Part shown: piece after piece, positions 46,044 to 55,983 of the stretch
Layout of the letters: the number at the start of each line of letters is the position of its first letter
How positions within the stretch are numbered: position 1 is the first letter of the stretch
Assembly: GCF_009602435.1 (NCBI RefSeq)
Contig: NZ_VZDQ01000021.1
Location: 372,001-436,000, forward strand
Direction of reading: 5' to 3'
From: Sediminibacillus terrae
GTDB taxonomy: Bacteria > Bacillota > Bacilli > Bacillales > Amphibacillaceae
Length of the DNA stretch: 64,000 nucleotides
Program-made: the position numbers and the translations under genes
The notes under the pieces: model-generated
The model's input: the letters and a program-made list of their open reading frames with translations, nothing else
The model's database searches: none
What the model was told of the DNA's origin: nothing

Positions 46044-46310
46044 TTCGCTATTCTTCGCTTCAATCGTTTATAACACCCTTCCTGTAGAGGACAACGTTTA
46101 CGACGGAAGTAAGCTAATAATGTCATGATAATGGGCGAAACGCAGTTTATCCCATTCGTATGTTCAAATACCTCCTTCTAAAAACCATCTATACGTTGTC
46201 AGACGTAGATCTCGTGGAACGAGCTCAGGTCGACATGTCCTTCAAATATTTTCTTGAAATAGCATCAGAAGATGACGTCATTGATCCCAGACTTTCAAAG
46301 AAAATCACTT
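46044..46310 (+). pseudogene. IS1182-family transposase remnant (N-terminal pieces)
   Basis: In shifting frames the + strand reads VYNTLPVEDNVYDG and then DNGRNAVYPIRMFKYLLLKT, IYTLSDVDLVERAQVDMSFK and YFLEIASEDDVIDPRLSK. These are the N-terminal blocks of an IS1182-type transposase; about 35 residues between the two pieces are missing and a frame change joins them. It breaks off where the palindromic repeat begins. The C-terminal blocks of the same family lie at 13453-13750. Not functional. Confidence 0.75.
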
Positions 46311-46519
46311 CTTTTTCGTTTACCCTCTGTTGATTCCGCGATAAGCGTTCGGTGGTGACGCCTGCGGGAACAGCGCGAGCCGAAGATCCACTTGGTCAAG
46401 TGATCTTCTTGACCAAGTTAGCTGAGGCCGTGCCCGCGGCAAGCATCCACCGATAAGCGATTAGTGAGAATCAACAACAAACTTTAAAATCTCTTCTAGA
46501 TTTGAAAGGACTTTTTCAG
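46311..46519. repeat. Interspersed palindromic repeat, long copy
   Basis: The core 46329-46475 (147 bases) is bounded by inverted GTTGATTC/GAATCAAC and folds into one long arm: CGGTGG/CCACCG, GCCTGCGGG/CCCGCGGC and, at the tip, the perfect stem ACTTGGTCAAG/CTTGACCAAGT (46390-46418). The flanks CTTTTTCGTTTACCCTCT on the left and CTTTAAAATCTCTTCTAGAT on the right are shared with the copy at 13769-13910. Confidence 0.82.
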
Positions 46520-46697
46520 ATTACATGAAATCCATGAAACGCCAAGCGAAATTGATTTTCTTTTTGCTTGATTGTATGCTAAGTTAATATATATGCAAAA
46601 ATGAAAATATTCTAATTTTTTAGAAGACAGCGGGAAAAATTGAGAGCAGGCTATCACCTTCTCAATTTAAATAAACAACATGGGGGTTAAATGGTTA

Positions 46698-48116
46698 ATG
46701 GCATTATCAAAAGGCGAAAAGGAGAAAGCAATAAACAACGAGAGAAAGCGATGGGAAATGCCAGATACTTATGTGATTTTGTTTTTGGTCTTATTAGCTG
46801 GTGTACTTGCTACATATCTGGTTCCATCCGGAACTTTTGAAAGGGAAACAGTGGAAGGTGTAGAAAGAGTCATTCCAGATACATACACCCAGACAGACAG
46901 CTCCTGGCTGAGCCCGATGGATATTTTCACCGCAATTCAGATGGGGATGGTTCAATCAGCTGATATTATATTCATGGTTTTATTCACCGGAGGGGCATTT
47001 GAAATTATTGAACGTTCCGGTGCTTTGCGCGGCGCGATCAATAGCGCAGTCCGTCTCACTCGAGGAAGGGAATTTTGGATGATTGCCATTGTTTCCACTT
47101 TATTCGCTGTCGGGGGTGCAGTAGGGGCGGTGGCTAATGCGGTCATCGCTTTCGTAGCAATCGGGGTGATTATTGCAAGAACCCTGAAGCTTGATCCAAT
47201 CATCGCAGTGGCTATCACATTCGGTGCCAACTTTGCTGGTTTCAATGTCGGGTTCATCAATCCTTATACAGTGGGCATTGCCCAAAAAATAGCCGATTTA
47301 CCGATGTTTTCAGGAGCCTTGTTCCGAATCGTTGTGTTTGTTGTCATTTTATCCCTTACCATCTGGTACACATGGCGGTATGCGAAGAAAATAATGAAAG
47401 ATCCTACAAAAAGTATCGTGGGAATCTATCAAGACGACGAAGAAGTTCAAACCTTGACAGAGGAATTCACGCTTCGTCACAAATTCCTCTTAGGTTTTGT
47501 AGGATTGGGGTTAGCATTCTTTGTATATGCATCGATAGAAATGGGATGGACCATCAATCATATGGCGGCATTCTTCGTGCTTATCGGCATTGTTTCAGGA
47601 GTCATTGCGGGCATGCATTACAATACTATCGCCATTACTTTCTTACAAGGGACGCAAAAGTTGGTCTACGGAGCATTGGTTGTCGGGTTAGCTAGAGCAG
47701 TCATTGTCGTACTTGAAGAGGGACAAGTACTAGACACAATCGTCCTTGCATTGTCCGTTCCCTTGGAAAGCCTTCCTTCCGTATTGGCTGCGATAGGCAT
47801 GTTCATTTCCAGCGCCTTTCTTAACTTTTTAGTAAACTCCGGAAGTGGTCAGGCGATGATTTCCATGCCGATGCTTGCACCGCTCGCAGATATGGTGGGA
47901 GTGACGAGACAGGTCGCTGTTCAGGCCTTTCAATTCGGAGATGGTTTAACGAACAGTATCTTCCCGACTTCCGGGATTCTAATGGCCAGTCTTGCAGTGG
48001 CAGGTGTACCATGGACAAAGTGGTTGAAATTCATCTTTCCTTTGTTTATTGCCTGGGTGGTCATTGCCGTCATCATGTTAACAATAGGCGTGATGATCAA
48101 TTGGGGACCATTCTGA
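46698..48116 (+). CDS. YfcC-family transporter
   Basis: The 472-residue protein has about 12 membrane helices and the YfcC/arginine-ornithine antiporter-like pattern: MPDTYVILFLVLLAGVLATY, LVPSGTFERE, FTGGAFEIIERSGALRGAI, ANAVIAFVAIGVIIAR and FLVNSGSGQAMISMPMLAPL. The likely substrate is an amino acid or dicarboxylate; it cannot be told apart here. I start at the ATG at 46698 with GGGGGT about ten bases upstream; the in-frame ATG at 46680 lacks a ribosome site. It has its own terminator. Confidence 0.85.
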   Translation: MALSKGEKEKAINNERKRWEMPDTYVILFLVLLAGVLATYLVPSGTFERETVEGVERVIPDTYTQTDSSWLSPMDIFTAIQMGMVQSADIIFMVLFTGGAFEIIERSGALRGAINSAVRLTRGREFWMIAIVSTLFAVGGAVGAVANAVIAFVAIGVIIARTLKLDPIIAVAITFGANFAGFNVGFINPYTVGIAQKIADLPMFSGALFRIVVFVVILSLTIWYTWRYAKKIMKDPTKSIVGIYQDDEEVQTLTEEFTLRHKFLLGFVGLGLAFFVYASIEMGWTINHMAAFFVLIGIVSGVIAGMHYNTIAITFLQGTQKLVYGALVVGLARAVIVVLEEGQVLDTIVLALSVPLESLPSVLAAIGMFISSAFLNFLVNSGSGQAMISMPMLAPLADMVGVTRQVAVQAFQFGDGLTNSIFPTSGILMASLAVAGVPWTKWLKFIFPLFIAWVVIAVIMLTIGVMINWGPF

Positions 48117-48126
48117 TTGTCCAACT

Positions 48127-48172
48127 AAAAAACATGCGGGGTGAAATACGGATTTTGTCTCGCATGTTTTTT
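48127..48172 (+). terminator. Terminator of the YfcC-type gene
   Basis: AAAAAACATGCG pairs with CGCATGTTTTTT around a 22-base loop, 10 bases past the stop. Confidence 0.75.
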
Positions 48173-48310
48173 ATGTAAGCAGGAAAGGATGGAGGAATCT
48201 TCTTTTTCTTCTATTTAAAAACGTTTATAATAGAAAGAGTCATGCAACATTTTTAATTGACGACCTGTTACTAAGGATTTCTATTGCGGGAAAGTAAAGG
48301 AAGGTAGTTT

Positions 48311-49477
48311 ATGGAAGAACAAAATATCACGAGAGTCCAGGTTAACGACAAAGAAATCATTTTGATCGGTACAGCACACGTTTCGAAACACAGTGCTGAA
48401 CAAGTAAAAGAAGTAATAGAAGCAGAGAGGCCTGATGCTGTTTGCATCGAACTTGATGACCAAAGATATCAATCGATCAGCGAAGGCAGTAAATGGACGG
48501 AAACCAATATATTCCATATCATAAAAGAGAAAAAAGCAACTCTATTGTTAATGAATTTGGCCATTTCTTCCTTTCAAAAGCGTATGGCCAAGCAATTTGG
48601 TATAAATGCCGGGCAGGAGATGATACAGGGCATCGAATCGGCAAAAGAAATCGATGCAGAGCTTGTTTTAGCAGACAGAAATATACAAACAACCTTCTCG
48701 CGTATTTGGCATGGTGTGGGGTTCTGGGGAAAGGCAAAACTGATGATGCAGGTTGTCTATAGTATTTTCAGTAATGAATCCATTACAGAGGAAGAGCTGG
48801 AAAAAATGAAGTCGCAGGATATGCTTGATTCCATGCTCAATGACTTTACAGAAAATTTTCCGCGTTTAAAAGTGCCATTGATAGATGAACGTGACCAATA
48901 TCTTTCTCAAAAAATAAAAGAGGCACCAGGTAAAAAGATTGTCGCGGTTCTTGGAGCTGCTCATGTTCCAGGCATAACCAAGGAAATACACCAAGAGCAT
49001 GATTTAAACCAGTTAAGGAAGCAGCCGCCTAAGTCGAAGCTTCCGAAACTAATCGGCTGGATGATACCCGTCTTGATCATCGCCTTAATCGCTTATACTT
49101 TCTACGCTAATCCTTCTGCTGGCGCCCAGCAAACCATTAGCTGGGTATTATGGAACGGGTCCTTTTCTGCTTTGGGTACGGCCCTGGCGCTTGGCCATCC
49201 GCTTGCAGTTTTGACTGCTTTCGTGGCTGCACCGATCACCTCATTGAATCCATTGATTGCCGCCGGCTGGTTTGCAGGATTCGTACAGGCGCTTATACGA
49301 AAGCCAAAAGTGGGGGATTTTGAAACGCTATCGGAAGATGTACTTCATGTAAAAGGATTTTGGAACAATAAAGTCACGAGAATACTGCTGATTGTCGTTT
49401 TAGCCAACATCGGAAGTTCGTTGGGCACCGTGATCGGAGGCGCCGACGTCATCCGCTTATTCTTCGAAAACATCTAA
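48311..49477 (+). CDS. TraB-family membrane protein
   Basis: The N-terminal 230 residues form a TraB/PrgY-type domain: ILIGTAHVSKHSAEQVKEVI, AVCIELDDQRYQSI, LADRNIQTTFSRIW and VAVLGAAHVPGI, which keep the two GxxH and the E-x-D/R residues. The C-terminal part has four or so membrane helices (MIPVLIIALIAYTFYA, LAVLTAFVAAPITSLNPLIA). The family was named after enterococcal pheromone shutdown; its chemistry may be metal-dependent proteolysis, by analogy. The gene is alone. Length 388. Confidence 0.9.
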   Translation: MEEQNITRVQVNDKEIILIGTAHVSKHSAEQVKEVIEAERPDAVCIELDDQRYQSISEGSKWTETNIFHIIKEKKATLLLMNLAISSFQKRMAKQFGINAGQEMIQGIESAKEIDAELVLADRNIQTTFSRIWHGVGFWGKAKLMMQVVYSIFSNESITEEELEKMKSQDMLDSMLNDFTENFPRLKVPLIDERDQYLSQKIKEAPGKKIVAVLGAAHVPGITKEIHQEHDLNQLRKQPPKSKLPKLIGWMIPVLIIALIAYTFYANPSAGAQQTISWVLWNGSFSALGTALALGHPLAVLTAFVAAPITSLNPLIAAGWFAGFVQALIRKPKVGDFETLSEDVLHVKGFWNNKVTRILLIVVLANIGSSLGTVIGGADVIRLFFENI

Positions 49478-49483
49478 TCAAAA

Positions 49484-49510
49484 GGCACCCGTTCAGGGTG
49501 TTTTTTTTAT
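49484..49510 (+). terminator. Terminator of the TraB-family gene
   Basis: GGCACCC pairs with GGGTGTTT around GTTCA, followed by a T run. Confidence 0.75.
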
Positions 49511-49655
49511 GGGAATAAGAACATATGTTTGGTATAATCGAAAGAGGCAAACCAATACAGCTGCAGTGGACAAGGAAGGAGGGGCAGGTGTTGCTTTTTT
49601 CATAATTGAAAGCGATTTCTGAAGCTTGAAAACCATCGAAAAGGGGGATATTTTG

Positions 49656-50513
49656 TTGTCGAAAAAACGAAAACGTTTGTTAGATGTAAAAGAAATGGTC
49701 GCCATGTATAAAGAGGGATATAGCACATCTGAGATAGGGAAAGCAGCCAATGTTACACCAAGATATGTCCGAACAATTCTTCATGCGAACGATGTATCCC
49801 TTAGGCCAAGAGGGAGCTGGAAACGGAAGTACACGCTCAATGAAGATTATTTCAAAACCTGGTCAAATAATATGGCCTATATTTTAGGATTCTTCGCCGC
49901 AGACGGAAATCTTCCGAAAGATAACCAAACAGTAAGCTTTTCACAAAAAGATCCCGACATTTTGGAAAAGATAAAAAAAGAAATAAACTCCAATCAACCT
50001 CTTTATCAAAATGCCAAAACCGGTGTATATGTCTTGAATCTGAACAGCAAAATATTGAAGCATGACTTAATGGAGCTACATGGATTCAGACCGAATAAAT
50101 CCGCTGTATTGGAGTTTCCCGAAATACCAGAACCGTATCTGCATCACTTTATTAGAGGTTATTTTGACGGGGATGGCTTTGTAAATTACGCAAAGTTTTT
50201 TGTGAGTTTTGTTGGCGGCTCCTACAGCTTTATGAAAAAGTTACAAACCAATATCGAGGGACAAGGATTTGAAACTAACTTCACGAATCATACAAATTAT
50301 TTTCGCCTGTATATTAGTGGAAGAAAAACAATAAAATTATTCTCCGATTGGTTGTATAAAGATAAAGGATTATATTTAGAAAGAAAATATAGACATTTTC
50401 AAAGGGAACAAACCGAAATTTCTTTATTAACAGATAAAGTAAAAACCCATAAAAACGCTCTTGCAAAAAGAAAAAAGAAAAATAAGAATGAGACTTTTAA
50501 CAATGATATTTGA
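49656..50513 (+). CDS. LAGLIDADG-type endonuclease with N-terminal helix-turn-helix
   Basis: The 285-residue protein starts with a helix-turn-helix region (MVAMYKEGYSTSEIGKAANV, TPRYVRTILHAN), followed by two LAGLIDADG motifs: AYILGFFAADGN at about 74-85 and HFIRGYFDGDGFV at about 164-176, with the two catalytic Asp in ADG and GDG. This is the layout of a monomeric homing-type endonuclease; it stands free, not in an intron or intein. The start is a TTG, 49656 (or 49653), after AAGGGGG; there is no ATG. It ends in a terminator that overlaps its stop. The dif-like site begins 63 bases later. Confidence 0.85.
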   Translation: MSKKRKRLLDVKEMVAMYKEGYSTSEIGKAANVTPRYVRTILHANDVSLRPRGSWKRKYTLNEDYFKTWSNNMAYILGFFAADGNLPKDNQTVSFSQKDPDILEKIKKEINSNQPLYQNAKTGVYVLNLNSKILKHDLMELHGFRPNKSAVLEFPEIPEPYLHHFIRGYFDGDGFVNYAKFFVSFVGGSYSFMKKLQTNIEGQGFETNFTNHTNYFRLYISGRKTIKLFSDWLYKDKGLYLERKYRHFQREQTEISLLTDKVKTHKNALAKRKKKNKNETFNNDI

Positions 50514-50532
50514 TATCATTGTGTTTTTTTTG
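50501..50532 (+). terminator. Terminator of the endonuclease gene
   Basis: CAATGATAT pairs perfectly with ATATCATTG around TTG, followed by TG and nine T. The stem overlaps the last codons of the gene. Confidence 0.85.
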
Positions 50533-50576
50533 CCCAAAAGAAAGGACAGTGAACTTTTGTTGTGAAAATAATTCTA

Positions 50577-50604
50577 GTAGACATAACATATATTATAGGA
50601 AGTT
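50577..50604 (-). other. dif: dif site, chromosome dimer resolution by XerC/XerD
   Basis: Read on the - strand the 28 bases are ACTTCCTATAA, TATATG, TTATGTCTACT. This matches the Firmicute dif consensus (B. subtilis ACTTCCTAGAA, TATATA, TTATGTAAACT): the XerC-type arm has one change and the XerD-type arm two. It lies in the gene-free gap between the last rightward gene (endonuclease) and the first leftward gene, exactly at the strand switch of the window. Confidence 0.85.
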
Positions 50605-50615
50605 ATACTCGAAAC

Positions 50616-50657
50616 AATATCTCAAGTCTCAAAAACGAAGTATTCTTGAGATATTGA
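50616..50657. repeat. Inverted repeat next to dif
   Basis: CAATATCTCAAG is followed after 18 bases by its perfect complement CTTGAGATATTG; AGATATTG is then repeated at 50658-50665. It starts 11 bases from dif. A T-rich stretch follows, so it may end the leftward glycosyltransferase transcript or serve as a protein site. Confidence 0.65.
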
Positions 50658-50703
50658 GATATTGAAAATTTTTCGGTATCCATGTCGAGCATTCAATTAC
50701 CGC

Positions 50704-51864
50704 TTATAAATTTTCTTCCTGAGATTCCCTGAATGATATGGTTCCGATTTGATGCAATTGCAGAGTTTGTTCATAGAACTGCATCAATTGCTGAGAAGGC
50801 TTTTCCCAACTGAACTTTTCAGCTTCCAGTCTGGCGTTCCTTTTCATTTGCTTCAGTTCTTCCGGTTTTTCCAAATGATTTAGTGTTTGGATCATACTGT
50901 CTGTATTCTCGTTTTCAAACAATAAACCAGTTCTGCCATGATCGATTTGCTCCATCGTCGGGCCGCTTTCTGCAGCTATCACGGGCAATCCTGAAGCCAT
51001 GGATTCCAGTATAACCAATCCAAGCGTTTCCGTTATGGATGGAAACACGAACGCATCTGCACTGGCAAAAGCTTCTGATAGTTCTTGACCATGCATAAAG
51101 CCGGTGAACAATGTATTTGTTCCCTTGAACACCTGCTCCAGCTCTTCTCTGGCAGGACCATCTCCCACAATAGCCAGACAGACGTCCTCTCGCGTTTCGA
51201 GTAAAGGTTTTAACTTATGGATTTCTTTTTCGATTGCCAGTCGTCCAACAAAAAGTAACAACTTCTTATCTTTTTGGTTATTCGTCAATCTACTGCGCAT
51301 TGCTTCACTGTAATGGTCGGGATGGTATTTTTCAATATCCACCCCTCTCTTCCACACATGCACGTTGAAAAATTCTTTTTCCTGAAGCTCTTTTTGGATT
51401 GTCACCGAAGTACACAGGTTTAACTCCGCTTTATTGTGCAATTTCCTGAAATAACTCCAAAAAATCGGCTTTAGAGGCCGGTACAATTTATAATAGTCCA
51501 AATATTTCGGTACATGTGTGTGGTAAGAAGCAATTAATGGAAAACCTAATTTTTCCGCATAGTGTACTCCGGCAGCTCCCACCAATGCAGGATTGACAAC
51601 ATGTACTAAATCTGGCTGGTGTTTTTCCAGTATTCTTTTTACCTTTTTTTGCGGCAGTGAAAATGGACGATAACGGTAAAAAGGCATAGTGGTGGTTTTA
51701 ACTCCTTCCACCACCGCCCCTTTGTACTCGTATACTCCCAAATCAGGCGCTATCACTACTACTTCGTGGTTCAGTTTCCGAAGATATTTAATTGCCTCTG
51801 TCAGCCTGGTAACCACGCCATCAGTGGATGGTAAAAAGGTTTCTGTAATGATTGCTATTTTCAA
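50704..51864 (-). CDS. sqdX: Family 4 glycosyltransferase, likely sulfoquinovosyltransferase (SqdX/SQD2-like)
   Basis: The 386-residue protein is a GT-B glycosyltransferase: ITETFLPSTDGVVTRL at the N-terminus, KRGVDIEKYHP, LLFVGRLAIEKEI and the donor-site block FPSITETLGLVILESMASGL PVIAAESGP (given in two parts). Its gene starts 17 bases after the UDP-sulfoquinovose synthase gene, so it most likely moves sulfoquinovose to diacylglycerol, as SqdX/SQD2 do, giving the sulfolipid SQDG in the membrane. Family 4 enzymes have many acceptors, so the gene symbol rests on context. The start is TTG with AAAGGAG upstream. Confidence 0.8.
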   Translation of the reverse strand: MKIAIITETFLPSTDGVVTRLTEAIKYLRKLNHEVVVIAPDLGVYEYKGAVVEGVKTTTMPFYRYRPFSLPQKKVKRILEKHQPDLVHVVNPALVGAAGVHYAEKLGFPLIASYHTHVPKYLDYYKLYRPLKPIFWSYFRKLHNKAELNLCTSVTIQKELQEKEFFNVHVWKRGVDIEKYHPDHYSEAMRSRLTNNQKDKKLLLFVGRLAIEKEIHKLKPLLETREDVCLAIVGDGPAREELEQVFKGTNTLFTGFMHGQELSEAFASADAFVFPSITETLGLVILESMASGLPVIAAESGPTMEQIDHGRTGLLFENENTDSMIQTLNHLEKPEELKQMKRNARLEAEKFSWEKPSQQLMQFYEQTLQLHQIGTISFRESQEENL

Positions 51865-51880
51865 GGTGAAGCTCCTTTGT

Positions 51881-53050
<1,170 letters not shown>

Positions 53051-53246
53051 TCATTACACAACTAACCATCATTATAAAACATAACAGCACGCAAGAGAAA
53101 TATAAACCTTTATATCAGTACGAATTTCTCAAACACTTTGTATATTTTACATTATATTTACCAGACCAAGAAAATCCATACTTTTTTTGTCAGATATTTC
53201 ATTATCGGGAGCCGGTAAAGGTGGAAAAGCAATACTATAGATCAAA

Positions 53247-54785
53247 TTATCGGTTGTCTTTTTGTTTTAAAGGCTTTTTAGCCGGACCTTCCAGCACTTC
53301 GCCTGTTACGGAAAATCTTGAACCATGACAGGGGCAGTCCCACGTCTTTTCTGCTTGATTCCAATTCACTTCACACCCCAAATGGGTACAAGTGGTGTCT
53401 ATCATATGAACCGTTCCTTTATGATCTCGATAAACACCAGTGCGTTCTCCTTTAATCCGAACAATGCCCGCTTGAGTGGCAGGGATATTTTCTATGTCGG
53501 TCGAATTTTTGTCCAACTTCCCTTTCACCAATTCTTTCAGAGAGTCGGCGTTGTACTCACCGAATGCTTTCAACTGAGTTGCAGGGTGAAAACGATCTGG
53601 GGCAAACATTTTTTGAAAACGGTTCTTTTTACCGCTTACCATATCCGTGATCAGTAGGGCTGCTCCTGCTGCCAGCGTCATTCCCCATTTCCGGAAACCG
53701 GTAACCACGAGAATATTCGGCTGTGTAGCAGAAAGCGGACCGATATAAGGCAATTTGTCCAGCGTTGTTAAATCCTGGGAGGACCAGCAATACGGTACTT
53801 CCTCAGCAGAAAAATGCTCCCGGGCATAGTCGATCAGTGATTTATAACGCTTTTCCGTTTCACCCCCTTGCCCGGTTTTATGGGACTCTCCGCCGATTAA
53901 CCACAACATTCCATCTTGATTAGGAACAGCGCGGATCGATCGCATTGGTGAGTCGACACTGGCATACATTCCGCCAGGGTATGCAGCTTTTGTCCGCACC
54001 GCTGTGACATAGGATCGTTCCGGGTATAGTCTGGTCGAAAAACCTCCTCTTGCATCCGTGAATGGAAAATGAGAAGCTTCCACGATCTTTTGACAGCGGA
54101 CCTGATGACCCTCTCTTGTCTGGATGGCTGGATATTCGAGATTCTCCACTCCAGTAGCCATCGTATTTTCAAATATTTGGACCCCGAGGGCTTGCACGTC
54201 TTCAAGGAGTCTGGCTAGAAATTTCAGCGGGTGGAACTGATATTGCCGGTCCATCCTCAATGCGGCTTTTACAGGTATATTCAATGGCACCTTCTCGAGG
54301 TAATCATGATTTATCCCCAGCTGCTTGTAAGCATTTTTTTCATCCATGAGAAATTTGACGCCTTCCCCGGAATTAGTAAACAGATAAGCGTCTTCTTCAG
54401 AAAAATCGCATGAAATCTGCTTCTGTTCGATGATTTGCTTGATCCATTCCATAGCTTGCATATTAAACTGATAATAAGCAGAAGCGGTTGCGGGATCGAA
54501 ATGTTTTATCAATTCGTCATAAATCAATCCGTGCTGTGCAGTCACTTTGGCAGTCGTATTACCGGTGGTTCCGTTTAACAAACTTTCGGCCTCCAGCAAT
54601 GCTACAGTATAGCCTTCTTCGGCCAGCAAATAGGCAGAAAGGATGCCTGTAATGCCTCCCCCAACTATTCCTACATCCACATCCAAATCCTCTTCCAACT
54701 TCGGAAAAGAAGGGATTTGGACTGTGTCCCGCCAGTATGATTCTGTATTGGGCATTGTATGTGAGTCCGCCTTTTTGCCTTTCAT
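53247..54785 (-). CDS. yhfW: FAD oxidoreductase with C-terminal Rieske domain (YhfW-like)
   Basis: The 512-residue protein joins a DAO-type FAD domain ([53 protein letters not shown]) to a Rieske 2Fe-2S domain in the last 100 residues ([10 protein letters not shown] and CPCHGSRFS, two Cys-x-His pairs). This is the layout of B. subtilis YhfW. The substrate is unknown. It has a good ribosome site (GAGGAGG) and is separate from the sqd genes by 217 bases. Confidence 0.9.
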   Translation of the reverse strand: MKGKKADSHTMPNTESYWRDTVQIPSFPKLEEDLDVDVGIVGGGITGILSAYLLAEEGYTVALLEAESLLNGTTGNTTAKVTAQHGLIYDELIKHFDPATASAYYQFNMQAMEWIKQIIEQKQISCDFSEEDAYLFTNSGEGVKFLMDEKNAYKQLGINHDYLEKVPLNIPVKAALRMDRQYQFHPLKFLARLLEDVQALGVQIFENTMATGVENLEYPAIQTREGHQVRCQKIVEASHFPFTDARGGFSTRLYPERSYVTAVRTKAAYPGGMYASVDSPMRSIRAVPNQDGMLWLIGGESHKTGQGGETEKRYKSLIDYAREHFSAEEVPYCWSSQDLTTLDKLPYIGPLSATQPNILVVTGFRKWGMTLAAGAALLITDMVSGKKNRFQKMFAPDRFHPATQLKAFGEYNADSLKELVKGKLDKNSTDIENIPATQAGIVRIKGERTGVYRDHKGTVHMIDTTCTHLGCEVNWNQAEKTWDCPCHGSRFSVTGEVLEGPAKKPLKQKDNR

Positions 54786-54989
54786 CCAGTTTTCCTCCTC
54801 TGTCTCTTGGTAATACTGCTCCCTTGTGTTTTTCCTTCTGCTTCAATCAATAAACCTACTATTTTTCCCCTCCAAGCGCATTTCGTTTATTTTGGCTGCT
54901 GACACGCCTTCGTTATAATGTAAGAGAAGATGTTTTGTCTATCGGCCTTCAGGCAATGGAAAACAAAATAGGAATTTGAGGTGAATGAA

Positions 54990-55265
54990 GTGACAAACGC
55001 ACATATGATTGCCAAAGGAAATGTTCAAGGTGTTGGATTCCGGGCAACTGCCCAACAAAAAGCAATGGAAATCGGGGTGAAAGGCTGGGTAAGGAATCTG
55101 CCAAACGGCGATGTCGAGTTGGAAGCAGAGGGAACGGATAGACAGGTGGACCAATTTATTGAAACAATCAGGAAAGGTCCTCACCGTTTTATAAAAGTAG
55201 AAAATTTAGACGTCGAAAGGTCTCAAACGGATAAAGGCTATGGCTCATTTGAAGTCCGTTACTGA
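54990..55265 (+). CDS. acyP: Acylphosphatase
   Basis: The 91-residue protein hydrolyses acyl phosphates. It has the signature GNVQGVGFRATAQQKA, with the phosphate-binding Arg, and GWVRNLPNGDVELEAEG, with the catalytic Asn. I choose the GTG at 54990, six bases after GAGGTGA; the in-frame GTG at 54981 lies inside that ribosome site. It is the only + strand gene right of dif. Confidence 0.92.
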   Translation: MTNAHMIAKGNVQGVGFRATAQQKAMEIGVKGWVRNLPNGDVELEAEGTDRQVDQFIETIRKGPHRFIKVENLDVERSQTDKGYGSFEVRY

Positions 55266-55281
55266 ACCGATTGAACATAAC

Positions 55282-55314
55282 AAAAAAGCCGCTGAAAACT
55301 ACAGCGGCTTTTTT
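55282..55314. terminator. Bidirectional terminator between acyP and ferredoxin genes
   Basis: AAAAAAGCCGCTG pairs perfectly with CAGCGGCTTTTTT around AAAACTA; A and T runs on both sides serve both convergent genes. Confidence 0.92.
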
Positions 55315-55349
55315 AAGTATAAAAACAACATTTTCTTTTTTATCACACG

Positions 55350-55589
55350 TTAATTTTCCTGGAAAAATTTACGGTTCAGGGCGATATATTCATTTTCCTC
55401 TTCCGGAACTTCATCCTCCATATAGATGGCTTCAACCGGACATACCGCTTCACATGCACCACAGTCGATGCAAATGTCGGGATCAATATAGAACATATCT
55501 TTTCCTTCTTCTATACAATCTACTGGACAAACCTCCATGCATTCGCCAGCTTTTTCTGTTTTACAAGGTGATGTAATCACAAATGCCAA
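55350..55589 (-). CDS. 7Fe/8Fe-type bacterial ferredoxin
   Basis: The 79-residue protein has cysteines 9, 17, 21 and 25 (CMEVCPVDC) and 40, 43, 46 and 50 (CIDCGACEAVCP). This spacing is that of the FdxA-like ferredoxins that hold a 3Fe-4S and a 4Fe-4S cluster. It serves as an electron carrier in the cytosol. The start is TTG, with AGGAGGAG upstream. Monocistronic. Confidence 0.92.
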   Translation of the reverse strand: MAFVITSPCKTEKAGECMEVCPVDCIEEGKDMFYIDPDICIDCGACEAVCPVEAIYMEDEVPEEENEYIALNRKFFQEN

Positions 55590-55926
55590 GTTTATCTCCT
55601 CCTTCTTAAAATCGGCCTTCTGCTAGAAATAGGTGGTCACAGCACCGCTTAACCGCCTTACTAGATTATTTATTATACCAAATTATTGGATACTTAACAG
55701 TATTGCATGCCAAACAGGCTTTTGGCAAAACAGTACCAACAAAGCATTCTGTTAGAGTATACTATATCTTTTTTCATTTTTCTACCTTTACCGACAAACA
55801 TTGCTGACACGGTAATTATTTGGAGAAATCTTGAAGAGTTATCGGACAACGAGTGTTATTCGGGGAAATGACAGGAGAGAATAAAATCGGCATTGCTTGT
55901 CCATATCAAATAGATATAAAGCGCCG

Positions 55927-55962
55927 ACAGCCCCTATGACTTGGACTTGGATAAGGGGCTGT
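55927..55962. terminator. Hairpin downstream of the phosphatase gene
   Basis: ACAGCCCCT pairs perfectly with AGGGGCTGT around 18 bases. It is 22 bases past the stop of the - strand gene at 55984-56553, but the T tail is poor. The rest of the gap 55590-55926 shows nothing I can support. Confidence 0.45.
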
Positions 55963-55983
55963 GATGGATGGTAATGGAAAGGA

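Noticed and set aside
46680-46697. Upstream ATG of the YfcC-type gene as the start
   Set aside because: It has no ribosome site; the GGGGGT just after it serves the ATG at 46698.
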